Counted from the stretch's first letter, positions 1-8,817 are shown. The stretch: DNA of 64,000 nucleotides from DATMFV01 sp035555975 (GCA_035555975.1 DATMFV010000051.1:1-64000); one strand, 5' to 3'. Numbers and translations are program-made. The notes: a model not told the origin generated them from the sequence alone.

Positions 1-3000
1 GACGGTGGACCGCGGTGGTCGGATTGACGACGAAGTGAATGTTCGTCGCGGCAACGTGACGGTGGACCGCGGCGGCCGGATTGACGACGAAGTGAATGTT
101 CGTCGCGGCAACGTGACGGTTGACCGCGGCGGCCGGATTGACGACGAAGTGAATGTCGGTCGCGGTAACGTGACGGTTGACCGCGGCGGCCGGATCGACG
201 ACGAAGTGAACGTCGATCGCGGCGACGTGCTCGTTGACCGCGGTGGCCGGATTGATGACGAAGTGAGGGTCGATCGCGGTAACGTGACGGTGGATCGCGG
301 CGGCCGGATCGCTGACGAAGTGAGGGTCGATCGCGGCAACGTGCTCGTTGACCGCGGTGGCCGGATTGACGACGAAGTGAGGGTTGATCGCGGTAACGTG
401 ACGGTGGATCGCGGCGGCCGGATTGATGACGAAGTGAGGGTCGATCGCGGCGACGTGACGGTGGACCGCGGTGGCCGGATTGATGACGAAGTGAGGGTCG
501 ATCGCGGCAACGTGCTCGTTGACCGCGGCGGCCGGATTGACGACGAAGTGAACGTCGATCGCGGTAACGTGACGGTGGATCGCGGCGGTCGGATCGACGA
601 TGAAGTGAATGTCGATCGCGGTAACGTGACGGTGGATCGCGGCGGTCGGATCGACGATGAAGTGAGAGTCGATCGCGGCAACGTGCTCGTGGACCGCGGC
701 GGCCGGATCGCTGACGAAGTGAGGGTCGATCGCGGCGACGTGACGGTGGACCGCAATGGCCGGATTGATGACGAAGTGAGGGTCGATCGCGGCAACGTGA
801 CGGTCGATCGCGGCGGCCGGGTTGACGACGAAGTGAACGTCCGTCGCGGCAACGTGACGGTGGATCGCGGCGGCCGGGTGAATGACGATGTGACGGTCGG
901 TCGCGGTAACGTGCTCGTTGATCGCGGCGGCCGGGTTGATGACGAAGTGAATGTCGGTCGCGGCGACGTGACGGTGGATCGTGGTGGCCGGATCAATGAC
1001 GATGTGACGGTTACCACCGGCAATGTCTCACTCAATCGTCGCGGCTTGATCACTGGCGATGTCGACGTGGTCACCGGTGATGTTTCGCTTGACCAGCAAA
1101 GCTCGATCCGCGGCCATGTGACCATTACCGACGGCGATGTTGTGGTCAATGACAACAGCAGCATCCTCAATGGCGTGATGATCTCCAACCTGGGTGACCT
1201 GACGCTCGACAACACCTCCCTGATCCAGGGCAATGTCTACCTTCAGGAAGGTGCGGTTTCGCTCGATCACGCCAGCACCATTGAACGCCTCGACCTGAAC
1301 GACACCGTTTTCGTCGCCCTTGGGCATGTCACGGCCAACAACGGCTCGCTGATTGATTCCAACGTGACCGTGATCACCACGGATAACCTGAACGGGGTCG
1401 CCGTCAAGCTCGATCAGGCTTCTGCGATCCACGGCAATGTCTATGCAGGCACGGGCGATGTCGTCCTCGACAACCAGAGCAGCATTGAAGGCAATGTGTT
1501 GGCAGTCTCCGGAAATATTGACGTCCTCTACGGCAGTCACATCACGGGAGAGTCGGTGGAATCCGGCCAAGGTAACATCAACCTTCTCGACAGCGTGATC
1601 TCCGCCCACGTGACCATCAACGATGGCTGGTTGACGGTGGATCAGGCGAGCGACATCTTCGGTCGCGTCGACGTTAACGGTCAGTCTGCGGCCAACGTGG
1701 AAGGAACCATCACCGGTGATCTCCACCTGAACAACGGCTCGGCAACCCTTCGGGGCGGCCTCTTGGTGGGCAATCCGCTCATCAACGGCAACGTCTTCAG
1801 TCAGGGCCTGATTTCTCCGGGCAACCCCTTGAATCCGGTGGGCACCGTTACCGTGACGGGTAACTACGAGCAATTTGCCAACAGCGGCTATGTTGCCGAC
1901 CTCGTCTCGCTGACGGATCACGATCGCATCATCGTCGGCGGCATCGCCAACGTTCAGGGGAGTCTCTATGTCATCAACCACGGGATCAAAGCTGAACGTG
2001 GCCAGACGTGGAACCTGATCACCGCCGATTCGGTCAACGTGGTCGATCCGCTCAATCTTCACCACAACTTCGCGGTGAACACGATGTTGACCCCGGAGGT
2101 CGTCTACACGAACGGCGCGGTTCAACTTCGCATCGCGCAGGAGTCGTTTGCCGGATTGCAGGGGCTGACCTACAACCAGCGCCAGGTCGCCGGTGCGCTC
2201 GACGGCGCTGCGAGGCACAGCCAGCTCGATTCGCTCTTCGACTACCTCAACTACACCGACAAGAGCAACGTTCCGTCGCTTCTCTCGCTCCTCTCGCCTG
2301 AGGAGTTGACCGCGATCTTCCAGATCGGCGTGGCCACCTCGCAGATCCAGAACTTCAACATCGAGCAGCGCCTTGAAGATATCCGCGCCGGTTCCCACGG
2401 CTTCAGCGCCAGCGGGCTGGCCCTGCGGAATGCTTCGGGCAGCGTGAGCCTTGATGGGATCGCGATGGCCGATGGCAAGAAGGGCCTGACGATCGCCGGT
2501 TGGGATGGCAAGAGCGTCGTGAGCAGGGAAGTCGTCGCGCCGGTCCAGCAGCCGAGCCGCTTCGGTTTCTTTGCCACGGGGCACGGGGAATGGGCCAGCC
2601 TGAGCGGCACCAGCGAAGCGCCCGGGCAGAACTTTACCTCTGCCGGGGTGACGGTCGGGTTTGACTACCGTATCAGCGAAAACTTCGTGGTCGGCATCAA
2701 CGGCGGTTACACCAACACGCAGTCCGACCTCGAACGGGATGGCAGCCTTGATGTCAACGGCGGCCGCGGCGGTCTCTACGCTTCGTACTTCAACTCGGGA
2801 GCCTATGTGAACGTCGCCGCAGGCGGGGGTTACAACTCCTACGACATGAAGCGCAGCACCCTCGGCGGCACCGCCAAGGGGAGCACGGACGGTGCGGAAG
2901 CCAATGCCTTGCTCGGTCTCGGCTATGACTTCCAGTTGGGCGGCTTCTCCGTCGGCCCGGTGGCCTCGGTGCAGTACACCTACATCGGCCTCAACGAGTT

Positions 3001-3370
3001 CAACGAAACCGGGTCCGCAGCACCCCTGCACTACAAGGATCAGGACCAGAACTCGCTCCGTTCGACCGTCGGTCTGAAGGCCGCCTACGGCTTCAACGTC
3101 GGGAACGTGGTCATCCGTCCCGAAGCCCGTGCCCAGTGGAAGCACGAATACCTCGACAGCACGCCGGAGATCTCCGCCCGCTTTAATGGCGCGGACGCGG
3201 TCTTCACCGTCAACGGACCGAAGATCGGTCGCGACAGCCTCCTGCTGGATGCCGGCGCGTCGGTTGAGTTCAACCAGGCGGTCTCGGTCTTCGCTTACTA
3301 CACCGGTGAACTCGGTCGGACCAACTACCAGTCCCACGCCGTCAACGGCGGGTTCCGGATTTCCTTCTAA
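1..3370 (+). CDS. Autotransporter with 19-aa beta-helix repeats and C-terminal beta-barrel (5' truncated)
   Basis: The reading frame is open to the left edge, so the N-terminus and any signal peptide lie outside the window. About 18 near-identical 19-residue repeats (consensus VDRGGRIDDEVRVDRGNVT) are followed from nt ~1030 to ~1700 by degenerate versions of the same unit, a pattern expected of a right-handed beta-helix passenger. The last ~280 residues read as an autotransporter beta-barrel: alternating aromatic/hydrophobic strands, a GFFATGHGEW opening and a terminal phenylalanine (GGFRISF), the usual outer-membrane assembly signal. The passenger would be displayed at the cell surface as an adhesin or structural fibre. 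The repeats also resemble bactofilin-type beta-solenoids, but the barrel argues for type V secretion. A good terminator follows the stop. The family call is firm; the ligand is unknown. Confidence 0.85.
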   Translation, partial: TVDRGGRIDDEVNVRRGNVTVDRGGRIDDEVNVRRGNVTVDRGGRIDDEVNVGRGNVTVDRGGRIDDEVNVDRGDVLVDRGGRIDDEVRVDRGNVTVDRGGRIADEVRVDRGNVLVDRGGRIDDEVRVDRGNVTVDRGGRIDDEVRVDRGDVTVDRGGRIDDEVRVDRGNVLVDRGGRIDDEVNVDRGNVTVDRGGRIDDEVNVDRGNVTVDRGGRIDDEVRVDRGNVLVDRGGRIADEVRVDRGDVTVDRNGRIDDEVRVDRGNVTVDRGGRVDDEVNVRRGNVTVDRGGRVNDDVTVGRGNVLVDRGGRVDDEVNVGRGDVTVDRGGRINDDVTVTTGNVSLNRRGLITGDVDVVTGDVSLDQQSSIRGHVTITDGDVVVNDNSSILNGVMISNLGDLTLDNTSLIQGNVYLQEGAVSLDHASTIERLDLNDTVFVALGHVTANNGSLIDSNVTVITTDNLNGVAVKLDQASAIHGNVYAGTGDVVLDNQSSIEGNVLAVSGNIDVLYGSHITGESVESGQGNINLLDSVISAHVTINDGWLTVDQASDIFGRVDVNGQSAANVEGTITGDLHLNNGSATLRGGLLVGNPLINGNVFSQGLISPGNPLNPVGTVTVTGNYEQFANSGYVADLVSLTDHDRIIVGGIANVQGSLYVINHGIKAERGQTWNLITADSVNVVDPLNLHHNFAVNTMLTPEVVYTNGAVQLRIAQESFAGLQGLTYNQRQVAGALDGAARHSQLDSLFDYLNYTDKSNVPSLLSLLSPEELTAIFQIGVATSQIQNFNIEQRLEDIRAGSHGFSASGLALRNASGSVSLDGIAMADGKKGLTIAGWDGKSVVSREVVAPVQQPSRFGFFATGHGEWASLSGTSEAPGQNFTSAGVTVGFDYRISENFVVGINGGYTNTQSDLERDGSLDVNGGRGGLYASYFNSGAYVNVAAGGGYNSYDMKRSTLGGTAKGSTDGAEANALLGLGYDFQLGGFSVGPVASVQYTYIGLNEFNETGSAAPLHYKDQDQNSLRSTVGLKAAYGFNVGNVVIRPEARAQWKHEYLDSTPEISARFNGADAVFTVNGPKIGRDSLLLDAGASVEFNQAVSVFAYYTGELGRTNYQSHAVNGGFRISF
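2..1030 (+). repeat. 18 tandem 57-bp coding repeats
   Basis: Eighteen consecutive 57-bp units encode the 19-aa repeat of the autotransporter. Units differ mainly at a few fixed positions (N/R, R/G/D, N/D, T/L), and the nucleotide sequence is nearly identical, including synonymous positions. This indicates recent expansion or gene conversion. The array continues past the left edge, so total copy number is unknown. Units become progressively more diverged toward the barrel. Confidence 0.95.
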
Positions 3371-3428
3371 GGAACCGATCAAAGGAAAGGGTTGGCCCTC
3401 CCCGAGGGCCGGCCTGAATTGTTCAGAG

Positions 3429-3467
3429 AAACCCCGTCCCTTTTTATAAAGGGGCGGGGTTTTTTTG
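3429..3467 (+). terminator. Intrinsic terminator after the autotransporter
   Basis: A strong hairpin, with AACCCCG-T-CCCTT pairing with AAGGG-G-CGGGGTT around a short T/A loop, is followed by a run of seven T. It lies about 60 nt after the autotransporter stop codon. Confidence 0.85.
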
Positions 3468-3632
3468 GCGATGCGCCCGTGGAGGGCGGTGCAGCCGATC
3501 CGGGAACTCCCGGCAATTTTCGCGATAAAGCTTGTTTTTTCCGATGTGAATTGATTGAAATAAAAGATCGTTTATGGAAATACATGATTATCTCCATTTA
3601 TTTCATTAAATTTTAAGAAATAATATAGAGCG

Positions 3633-4781
3633 ATGCCGGGCACCATGTCGACCGTAGTTCCAGTTGAAGAAAAGCTCCTTGAATCGATCGCTTCCGGGCG
3701 ATTGAAGCCGGGGGAGCGTCTGCCGCCGACACCGGCCCTGGCGTCGGAACTCGGGGTTGATCTCCGTTCCGTGCAGCGGGCGCTGGCGAGCCTGGCCGCG
3801 CGCGGTTACCTCGACCGGCGACCGCGGATCGGCACGTTTGTCCGGGCGCAGCAGGAGAAGGCGACCGTCGGGCTTTTGACCGGGTGGAACTTCGCGCTGG
3901 AGCGCAACGCCTGGCCGCGCCGGATGAGCCATCTGCTCGGGGAGGAACTGAGGCAACGCGGTTACCGGCTCCATATCTTTGACAATCTTTTCGCCGCCAT
4001 GGTGAACGATCCGGCGGTTTACGGCGCGGAAATGGAGCGCCTGCGGGCTGCGTTCGAGCAGGTCAATCCTGCGGGATTCATTGAGTTTCAGTGTCATCTA
4101 AGCCGTCTTGGCGCACTTTACCCGACCTGGAACCGGCCGGGCGTCCACCTCGGGCGGATGGAATATGGCGGCGATGTGGTGCTCGACCAGGCGGCTTTTA
4201 TCACCGCTTCCGTCCATCATCTGGCATCGCTCGGGTGCCGCAGGCTCCTCTGGGTGCGCAAGCGGGGGCTTTTGGAAAACTTTCCCGCCGAGGACGAAGC
4301 CTTCTGGAAGGCATGCAAGCGCGGGAATTTCCTCCAGGCCCAACTGCGCGAGGTTTACGTCCGCACCCAGCACCCGGAACTGGAAGCCGAAGCGGAAGCG
4401 CTGATGGGCGGCCTGATGGCGGAGGCCAAGAGCGCCCGCCGCAACCGTCTGCCCGATGCCATCATGGTGAGCGACGACGTCATGATGCGCGGGATCGTCA
4501 CCGCCCTGCTCAAGGCCGGGGTGCGCGCGCCGGAGCAACCGGCGTTGCTCGCAATGACGGTCGAGGGGTTTGATCTCCACTACGGTCTCCCGGTGATCCG
4601 CTATGAATACCCGATGCGGCGCGTGGCAGGGGAACTCGTCCGGCTGCTTGATCTGCGGCTGCGCAAGCAACCGGCCTTCAAGACGCCGCTCCTGATCGAA
4701 GGGAGCATCGTCCCCCCTTCCCGGGAACCGGCAACCCCGCCGTCCGAAACGCCGCAGCCGCTGTTTCACCACGCGCCCTGA
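3633..4781 (+). CDS. GntR-type HTH regulator with LacI-like sensor domain
   Basis: The 382-aa protein has an N-terminal winged helix (about residues 6-72; GRLKPGERLPPTPALASELG and a GYLDRRPRIGTFV wing) of the GntR family. It is followed by a ~290-residue periplasmic-binding-protein-like domain of the type fused to LacI/GntR sugar regulators. It probably senses a sugar or sugar acid and controls the two downstream genes, which follow at 23-nt and 21-nt spacing on the same strand. The ATG at 3633 is chosen as the first in frame; an ATG 12 nt later is equally possible. The upstream 160 bp is AT-rich and lies behind the autotransporter terminator, so a separate promoter is likely there. Effector and operator are unknown. 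Confidence 0.8.
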   Translation: MPGTMSTVVPVEEKLLESIASGRLKPGERLPPTPALASELGVDLRSVQRALASLAARGYLDRRPRIGTFVRAQQEKATVGLLTGWNFALERNAWPRRMSHLLGEELRQRGYRLHIFDNLFAAMVNDPAVYGAEMERLRAAFEQVNPAGFIEFQCHLSRLGALYPTWNRPGVHLGRMEYGGDVVLDQAAFITASVHHLASLGCRRLLWVRKRGLLENFPAEDEAFWKACKRGNFLQAQLREVYVRTQHPELEAEAEALMGGLMAEAKSARRNRLPDAIMVSDDVMMRGIVTALLKAGVRAPEQPALLAMTVEGFDLHYGLPVIRYEYPMRRVAGELVRLLDLRLRKQPAFKTPLLIEGSIVPPSREPATPPSETPQPLFHHAP

Positions 4782-4804
4782 TTTTCTTTCACATCCAAAA
4801 AACC

Positions 4805-5812
4805 ATGCCTGCCAACGTTCTGATTGCCGTCAACCGGGAGCTTTTTCCCACTCTTTTTTCCAAAATGGACCTCGACCGCCTTCACGGGATCGCCCGCGTG
4901 CTCCCGGTGGAGCCGCCGGTCGACGCCGACCGTGACTTCCTGCTCGAACACGCCGGGGAAGCCGACGTGGTCATCTCCTCCTGGGGAACCGCCCGTGTCG
5001 ATGCCGAAGTACTCGCCAAAGCCGATCGCCTCAAGCTCGTCTGCCATGCCGCCGGTTCCGTGCGGCCGGTGGTGAGCGAGGCGCTTTGGGAACGCAAGGT
5101 CCGTGTCACCAGCAGCGCGGCAGCGATCGCCTACGGGGTGGCGGAGTTTACCTTGGGCCTGCTTTTGAGCTGCTCCAAACGGGTGCCGTGGTTTGGCGTC
5201 GGAACTCGCCAGGGGTATTGGCAGGAACCGCAGGCGAGCTTTGGCGGAGCGTTCGAAATCTATCAGCAGAATATCGGGATCATCGGCGCAGGGCACATCG
5301 GGCGGATTTTGATCAGGCTCCTCAAAAGCTTTACCTGCCAGGTGCTGGTCTACGATCCCTACCTCTCCGCCGGGGAAGCGGAGAAGCTCGGCGTCCGGAA
5401 GGTTGACGAACTGGAGGAACTCTTTTCCACCTGCCGGGCCGTGACGCTCCATGCGCCGACCCACGAAAACACCCGCCACATGTTGCGCGGCCACCACTTC
5501 GCGGCCTTGCAGAAGGGGAGCCTCTTTATCAACACGGCGGGCAGCATCCAGATCCATGAAGAAGAGTTTCTGGCCGAACTGCGCAAGGGGAACTTTGTCG
5601 CCTGCATCGACCGGTGCAACCTGGAGCCGGTGGAGCAGGATCATCCCTACCGCCATCTCCCCAACGTGCTTTTGACGCCGCACATCGCCGGGGTGATCGC
5701 GGAAAACCGTCTCCGGATCGGAACGATGGTCGTCGACGAAATCGAACAACTGATCAACGGCGGGGCGTTCTTCCATGAAGTGACCCTCGAAGACCTCGCG
5801 AAAATGGCCTGA
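4805..5812 (+). CDS. D-isomer 2-hydroxyacid dehydrogenase family protein, catalytic Arg absent
   Basis: The 335-aa protein has the two-domain fold of NAD-dependent D-2-hydroxyacid dehydrogenases: a Rossmann motif GAGHIG, an acidic residue after strand 2 (VYDPY) and the C-terminal TPHIAG with the catalytic His. The Glu of the EP motif is kept (NLEPVEQDHP). The usual NTARG signature reads NTAGSIQI instead, so the catalytic substrate-binding Arg is Gly (about residue 246). The chemistry may therefore be altered, or the protein may act on an unusual substrate. It sits between the GntR-like regulator and a Gfo/Idh/MocA oxidoreductase in an apparent three-gene operon, which suggests a role in sugar or sugar-acid catabolism. 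The fold assignment is firm and the substrate is not known. Confidence 0.8.
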   Translation: MPANVLIAVNRELFPTLFSKMDLDRLHGIARVLPVEPPVDADRDFLLEHAGEADVVISSWGTARVDAEVLAKADRLKLVCHAAGSVRPVVSEALWERKVRVTSSAAAIAYGVAEFTLGLLLSCSKRVPWFGVGTRQGYWQEPQASFGGAFEIYQQNIGIIGAGHIGRILIRLLKSFTCQVLVYDPYLSAGEAEKLGVRKVDELEELFSTCRAVTLHAPTHENTRHMLRGHHFAALQKGSLFINTAGSIQIHEEEFLAELRKGNFVACIDRCNLEPVEQDHPYRHLPNVLLTPHIAGVIAENRLRIGTMVVDEIEQLINGGAFFHEVTLEDLAKMA

Positions 5813-5833
5813 AACCACCAGCTATCCTAAAAA

Positions 5834-6748
5834 ATGAAAATCGGCATTGTAGATCTCGATACCTCCCACCCTGCCTCGTGGATTCCGCTGGAGCGGGCCG
5901 CCGGGCACGAGGTGGTCGCCCTTTACGACGGCGGGTCGGTCCATCCGCCCGATTACGTGGAGACATTCGCCCGGGAACACGGGATCGCGCGGGTCCACTC
6001 GTCGCTGGAGGCGATGGCGGGGGAAGTCGATGCGGCGATCATCCACGGCTGCGACTGGTCGACCCACGTGGAGAAGGCGCGCCCGTTCGTGGAAGCAGGC
6101 AAGGCGGTTTTCCTGGACAAACCGGTGGCGGGAAATCTGGAGGAGTTAAGGCAGGTGGAACGCTGGGCCCGGGCGGGCGCGCGGATCACGGGCGGCTCGG
6201 CGCTCCGGTTTTGCCGGGAAATCATGGCCTGGCAGGGGCTCGACGCGGCGGAGCGGGGCGAAGCGCACACCCTCTTTGCCGGGTGCGCCGTCGACGAATT
6301 CAACTACGGGATTCATGCCTACAGCCTCGCATGCGCCGTGTTGGGGGAGGGGATCGTCTCGGTCCGTCATCTCGGCCAGCGGGTGCAGCGGCGGCTCCAG
6401 CTCAACTGGGCCGACGGGCGAAGCGCCTTCCTCTCGATCGGCAAACAGGAAGGGTGGATGCCGTATCATGCGACGATCATCACCGACCTGAAGGTCTTCC
6501 AGCTTCAGCCCGAAGTCGGGTTGCTTTACGCCGCGCTGCTGGAACGGGTGCTCCCGTACCTGGCCGGGGAGACCGACACGCCGCCGTTGTCGCCCGAGGG
6601 ATTGATCGAACCCGAACTGGCTGCGCTGGCGGCGAAGGTCTCCTGGGAAGAGGGCGACCGGGAGGTGCTTTTAAGCGAACTGCGCGAAGGCGGCGGCTAC
6701 GACGGCCCGGTCTTTGCACACGGCTACCGCGCGGCGAAGTACGGGTAG
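5834..6748 (+). CDS. Gfo/Idh/MocA family oxidoreductase
   Basis: The 304-aa protein has an N-terminal nucleotide-binding fold followed by the conserved catalytic-lysine loop read as FLDKPVAGN (Lys ~96), where most relatives have EKP. The N-terminal glycine-rich loop is atypical (GIVDLDTSHP rather than GxGxxG), as in a subfamily of this group. Family members oxidise or reduce sugars and inositols with NAD(P). It is the last gene of the operon with the GntR-like regulator and the dehydrogenase-like protein, so the three probably process one sugar-derived substrate. The start codon follows an A-rich stretch without a clear Shine-Dalgarno sequence. Confidence 0.75.
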   Translation: MKIGIVDLDTSHPASWIPLERAAGHEVVALYDGGSVHPPDYVETFAREHGIARVHSSLEAMAGEVDAAIIHGCDWSTHVEKARPFVEAGKAVFLDKPVAGNLEELRQVERWARAGARITGGSALRFCREIMAWQGLDAAERGEAHTLFAGCAVDEFNYGIHAYSLACAVLGEGIVSVRHLGQRVQRRLQLNWADGRSAFLSIGKQEGWMPYHATIITDLKVFQLQPEVGLLYAALLERVLPYLAGETDTPPLSPEGLIEPELAALAAKVSWEEGDREVLLSELREGGGYDGPVFAHGYRAAKYG

Positions 6749-6824
6749 GGCCATGTTAACCCAACGACTCAAATCGGCGTAAAAGACGCTTTTTGACTCA
6801 AAGTGTTAACAGGCCCTGGCCTGC
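6749..6824. terminator. Inverted-repeat gap between convergent genes, possible weak bidirectional terminator
   Basis: The short gap between the convergent oxidoreductase and sigma-factor genes has outer arms GGGCC-ATGTTAAC and GTGTTAACA-GGCCC. Inside lies GCGT-AAAAG-ACGC followed by five T (6777-6794). The octamer GACTCAAA occurs on both sides of the inner hairpin. It could end transcription from one or both sides; the stems are short. Confidence 0.4.
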
Positions 6825-7706
6825 TTACGCTGGAAACTCGTCGACCTCGCGGTCGAAGTTTTCCATGAACCCCTGGGGTGCGGGGCGTTCCTTTTTCTGC
6901 AACGCGCGGCGCAGTTTCGAGAGCGCAATGTTCTGCAACTGCCGGATGCGTTCGCGCGTCACGCCGAATTTCTTGCCGACTTCCTCCAGCGTCCTCGGCT
7001 TGCCGCCGTCGAGCCCGAAGCGCGAGAAGATGATCTTGCGTTCGCGCTCGTCGAGAACGCTGAGCAGGTTGTCGAGTTCGGCGTGGAGATTCTTGTCCCG
7101 CAGCAGTTCAAAGGGCGTCTGAGCCTCTTCGTCGCCGACGATCTCGCCAAAAGCGGTCGAATCGTCGTCGCTGATCGGCGCATCGAGCGATGCCGGGCGG
7201 ATCGCCACCGTTTTGAGCTGGGTCACCTTCGAGGTGGAGAGGCCGACCTCTTCCGCCAGTTCCTGGTCGGTCGGTTCGCGCCCGAGTTCCTCGCTCATCT
7301 GGAGCGAAACCCGGCGCATTTTGGAAATTTTGTCGACCAGGTGCACCGGCAGGCGGATCGTCTTGCTCTGGTTGGCAAGCGCGCGCTTGATCGATTGCTT
7401 GATCCACCACGCCGCATAGGTGCTCAGTTTGCCCCCCTTGGCCGGGTCAAAGCGTTCCACCGCTTTCATGAGCCCGATGTTCCCTTCGGAAATGAGGTCG
7501 AGCAGGGGAAGCCCGAGGTTGGCGTAATCATGGGCGATTTTCACCACCAACCGCAGGTTGGCCCGGATCATGATGCTCCGCGCTTCCCGGTCGCCCGCCT
7601 TGATGCGGGCGGCGAGTTCGATCTCTTCCTCAGGGGTCAGGAGTGCAAACTGCCCGATTTCGCGCAGGTAGATCTTGATCCCGGAATCTGTATTTTCTGC
7701 CGCCAT
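6825..7706 (-). CDS. Sigma-70 family RNA polymerase sigma factor (group 2, RpoD/RpoS-like)
   Basis: The 293-aa protein consists of regions 1.2 to 4.2 with almost no N-terminal extension: IKIYLREIGQ (1.2), NLRLVVKIAHDYANLGLPL-DLISEGNIGLMKAVERFD (2.1-2.2), STYAAWWIKQSIKRAL (2.3-2.4), IRLPVHLVDKI (3.0) and the region 4.2 helix-turn-helix TLEEVGKKFGVTRERIRQLQ. It lacks region 1.1 and is much shorter than the housekeeping RpoD at 19.5 kb, so it is probably an alternative sigma for stationary-phase or stress genes. It is transcribed alone. A purine-rich GGAAGGAAGGG precedes the ATG. Confidence 0.88.
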   Translation of the reverse strand: MAAENTDSGIKIYLREIGQFALLTPEEEIELAARIKAGDREARSIMIRANLRLVVKIAHDYANLGLPLLDLISEGNIGLMKAVERFDPAKGGKLSTYAAWWIKQSIKRALANQSKTIRLPVHLVDKISKMRRVSLQMSEELGREPTDQELAEEVGLSTSKVTQLKTVAIRPASLDAPISDDDSTAFGEIVGDEEAQTPFELLRDKNLHAELDNLLSVLDERERKIIFSRFGLDGGKPRTLEEVGKKFGVTRERIRQLQNIALSKLRRALQKKERPAPQGFMENFDREVDEFPA

Positions 7707-8058
7707 AATGATTGTGGTCCCTTCCTTCCTTAAAAGACGGTTCCCTCGCGGTTGTATTCACGAATTTGATCTTTTTCCCCATTCGTCAACACTTCCTGTA
7801 TTTAAATACGTCCCGCAGGCGGCGATTGATCGCGCTTGGGAACATCTTGACCGAGGCGAGGCGGTGCCGGAACAAAGTTCACGGGTGATCACAGCGCAGG
7901 TCCGGCCAGCGGTTTCCGTTCTTGTAGTGCCAAGATAGACACCCCTCCGCCGGGTTTGTTCAAAGATCGTGCAAAATACCGGTCACACCCACCGGTTTTC
8001 CCGCAGACCACCATCGGGGAAAGCCGCAGGAAGGGGGAGGGCGCCCGGTCGCTCCGCC
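7707..8058 (-). promoter_or_regulatory. 352-bp upstream region of the sigma gene, with palindrome
   Basis: No gene is seen here. It contains a perfect 12-bp palindrome GTATTTAAATAC (7798-7809) about 90 bp upstream of the sigma start, a candidate operator or AT-rich promoter element. A TTGACG hexamer lies just downstream of it on the minus strand. No regulator could be assigned. Confidence 0.35.
7973..7999 (-). terminator. Probable terminator of the ferredoxin gene
   Basis: On the minus strand AAACCGGT pairs with ACCGGT-A-TT around a 7-nt loop and runs into TTTT, about 60 nt after the ferredoxin stop codon. Confidence 0.5.
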
Positions 8059-8430
8059 CTAAGACCCCGCATCTCCGGAACCGGCACACGTCCCGTCCAG
8101 CGCATTGCGGGCCACGACCCACTCCTCCACCGGTCGCCCGCCTTCGACATGTTCGACAAAGATCCGTTCAAACCGCTCCGGCGTGACGCACGAGTACCAG
8201 GTCCCTTCCGGGTAGACGACCAGCCACGGCCCTTGATAGCAGATCCGCAGGCAGGCCGCCTTGGTCCGCATCACCGGCACGGCGCTCGCCTTGGTCCGTT
8301 TCTTGATAAGATCCCAGAGGGCGCTCCCCTCCCGGTTCGAGCAACAATCCGGCCCGATGCAGACAAAAAGATGGCGTCGGGCATCGTGCACCCCGGCTTT
8401 GCGAAGTCCTTTGGAGAGTTTGGGATTCAT
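8059..8430 (-). CDS. Thioredoxin-fold 2Fe-2S ferredoxin
   Basis: The 123-aa protein (from the preferred start) matches small thioredoxin-like 2Fe-2S ferredoxins: FVCIGPDCCSNREG supplies the first cysteines and ACLRICYQGPWLVVYPEG the second pair, followed by the typical Val-Tyr-Pro-Glu-Gly-Thr-Trp-Tyr segment. Such proteins carry electrons, often for cobalamin, molybdenum or nitrogenase-related enzymes. The start at 8430 is preferred because a GGAG lies about 8 nt upstream and the conserved domain begins shortly after; the frame is open for another 25 codons. The partner enzyme is not in the window. Confidence 0.75.
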   Translation of the reverse strand: MNPKLSKGLRKAGVHDARRHLFVCIGPDCCSNREGSALWDLIKKRTKASAVPVMRTKAACLRICYQGPWLVVYPEGTWYSCVTPERFERIFVEHVEGGRPVEEWVVARNALDGTCAGSGDAGS

Positions 8431-8518
8431 CGGCGTGCTCCACGATACCACACCTGCTCTCCCGCCGAAAGACCCGCCCGAGGAAAAAAAATCCCGCCCG
8501 GTCAAATGAGGAGGACCG

Positions 8519-8788
8519 TCAGCGGAGGTGAAGCCGCGAACGACGCCGGGCGTGCCAGAGCGCCAGCATCATCGCCGCGGCGGAAAAGAAGACGATGGCG
8601 GACGGTTCCGGAATCGCCTGCAAGGAGAGGATCACCTCCCCGTCGTTGAGAAAGAGTGCCGAACGGTATCGGGGGGCAACGGTCACCAGGATCGGCGGCG
8701 ACGGAGAGGTATTGCCCGGCAAGGCCGGCGAGGGGCGGACTTTCCGCCTTCCCGCACGCGGTTTTGGCCTGTTCCATCTTTCGCTCAA
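8519..8788 (-). pseudogene. PEP-CTERM protein remnant
   Basis: The short frame ends in a clean PEP-CTERM sorting tail: IPEPSAIVFFSAAAMMLALW followed by HARRRSR. Upstream it keeps only ~35 residues of a beta-rich domain (SALFLNDGEVILSLQA). There is no signal peptide and no room for one, because the divergent DUF6600 gene begins at 8898. Functional PEP-CTERM proteins need an N-terminal Sec signal, so this is best read as the 3' remnant of a deleted gene. A very small intact protein cannot be excluded. Confidence 0.6.
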
Positions 8789-8817
8789 GTAAGAGGGTGC
8801 GGCGGCAAAGGAAGGCG

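Noticed and set aside
1..1030. Regular 57-bp repeats considered as a CRISPR-like array
   Set aside because: There are no spacers; the units are contiguous, in frame and encode a 19-aa protein repeat within an autotransporter.
1028..3382. 784-codon open frame on the minus strand
   Set aside because: It lies opposite the autotransporter, has composition typical of an antisense frame in high-GC DNA and no recognisable domain or signal.
7707..8058. tRNA or small RNA gene in the sigma-factor upstream region
   Set aside because: No T-loop GGTTCRA-type consensus or cloverleaf arms found; the only structure is a short terminator hairpin.
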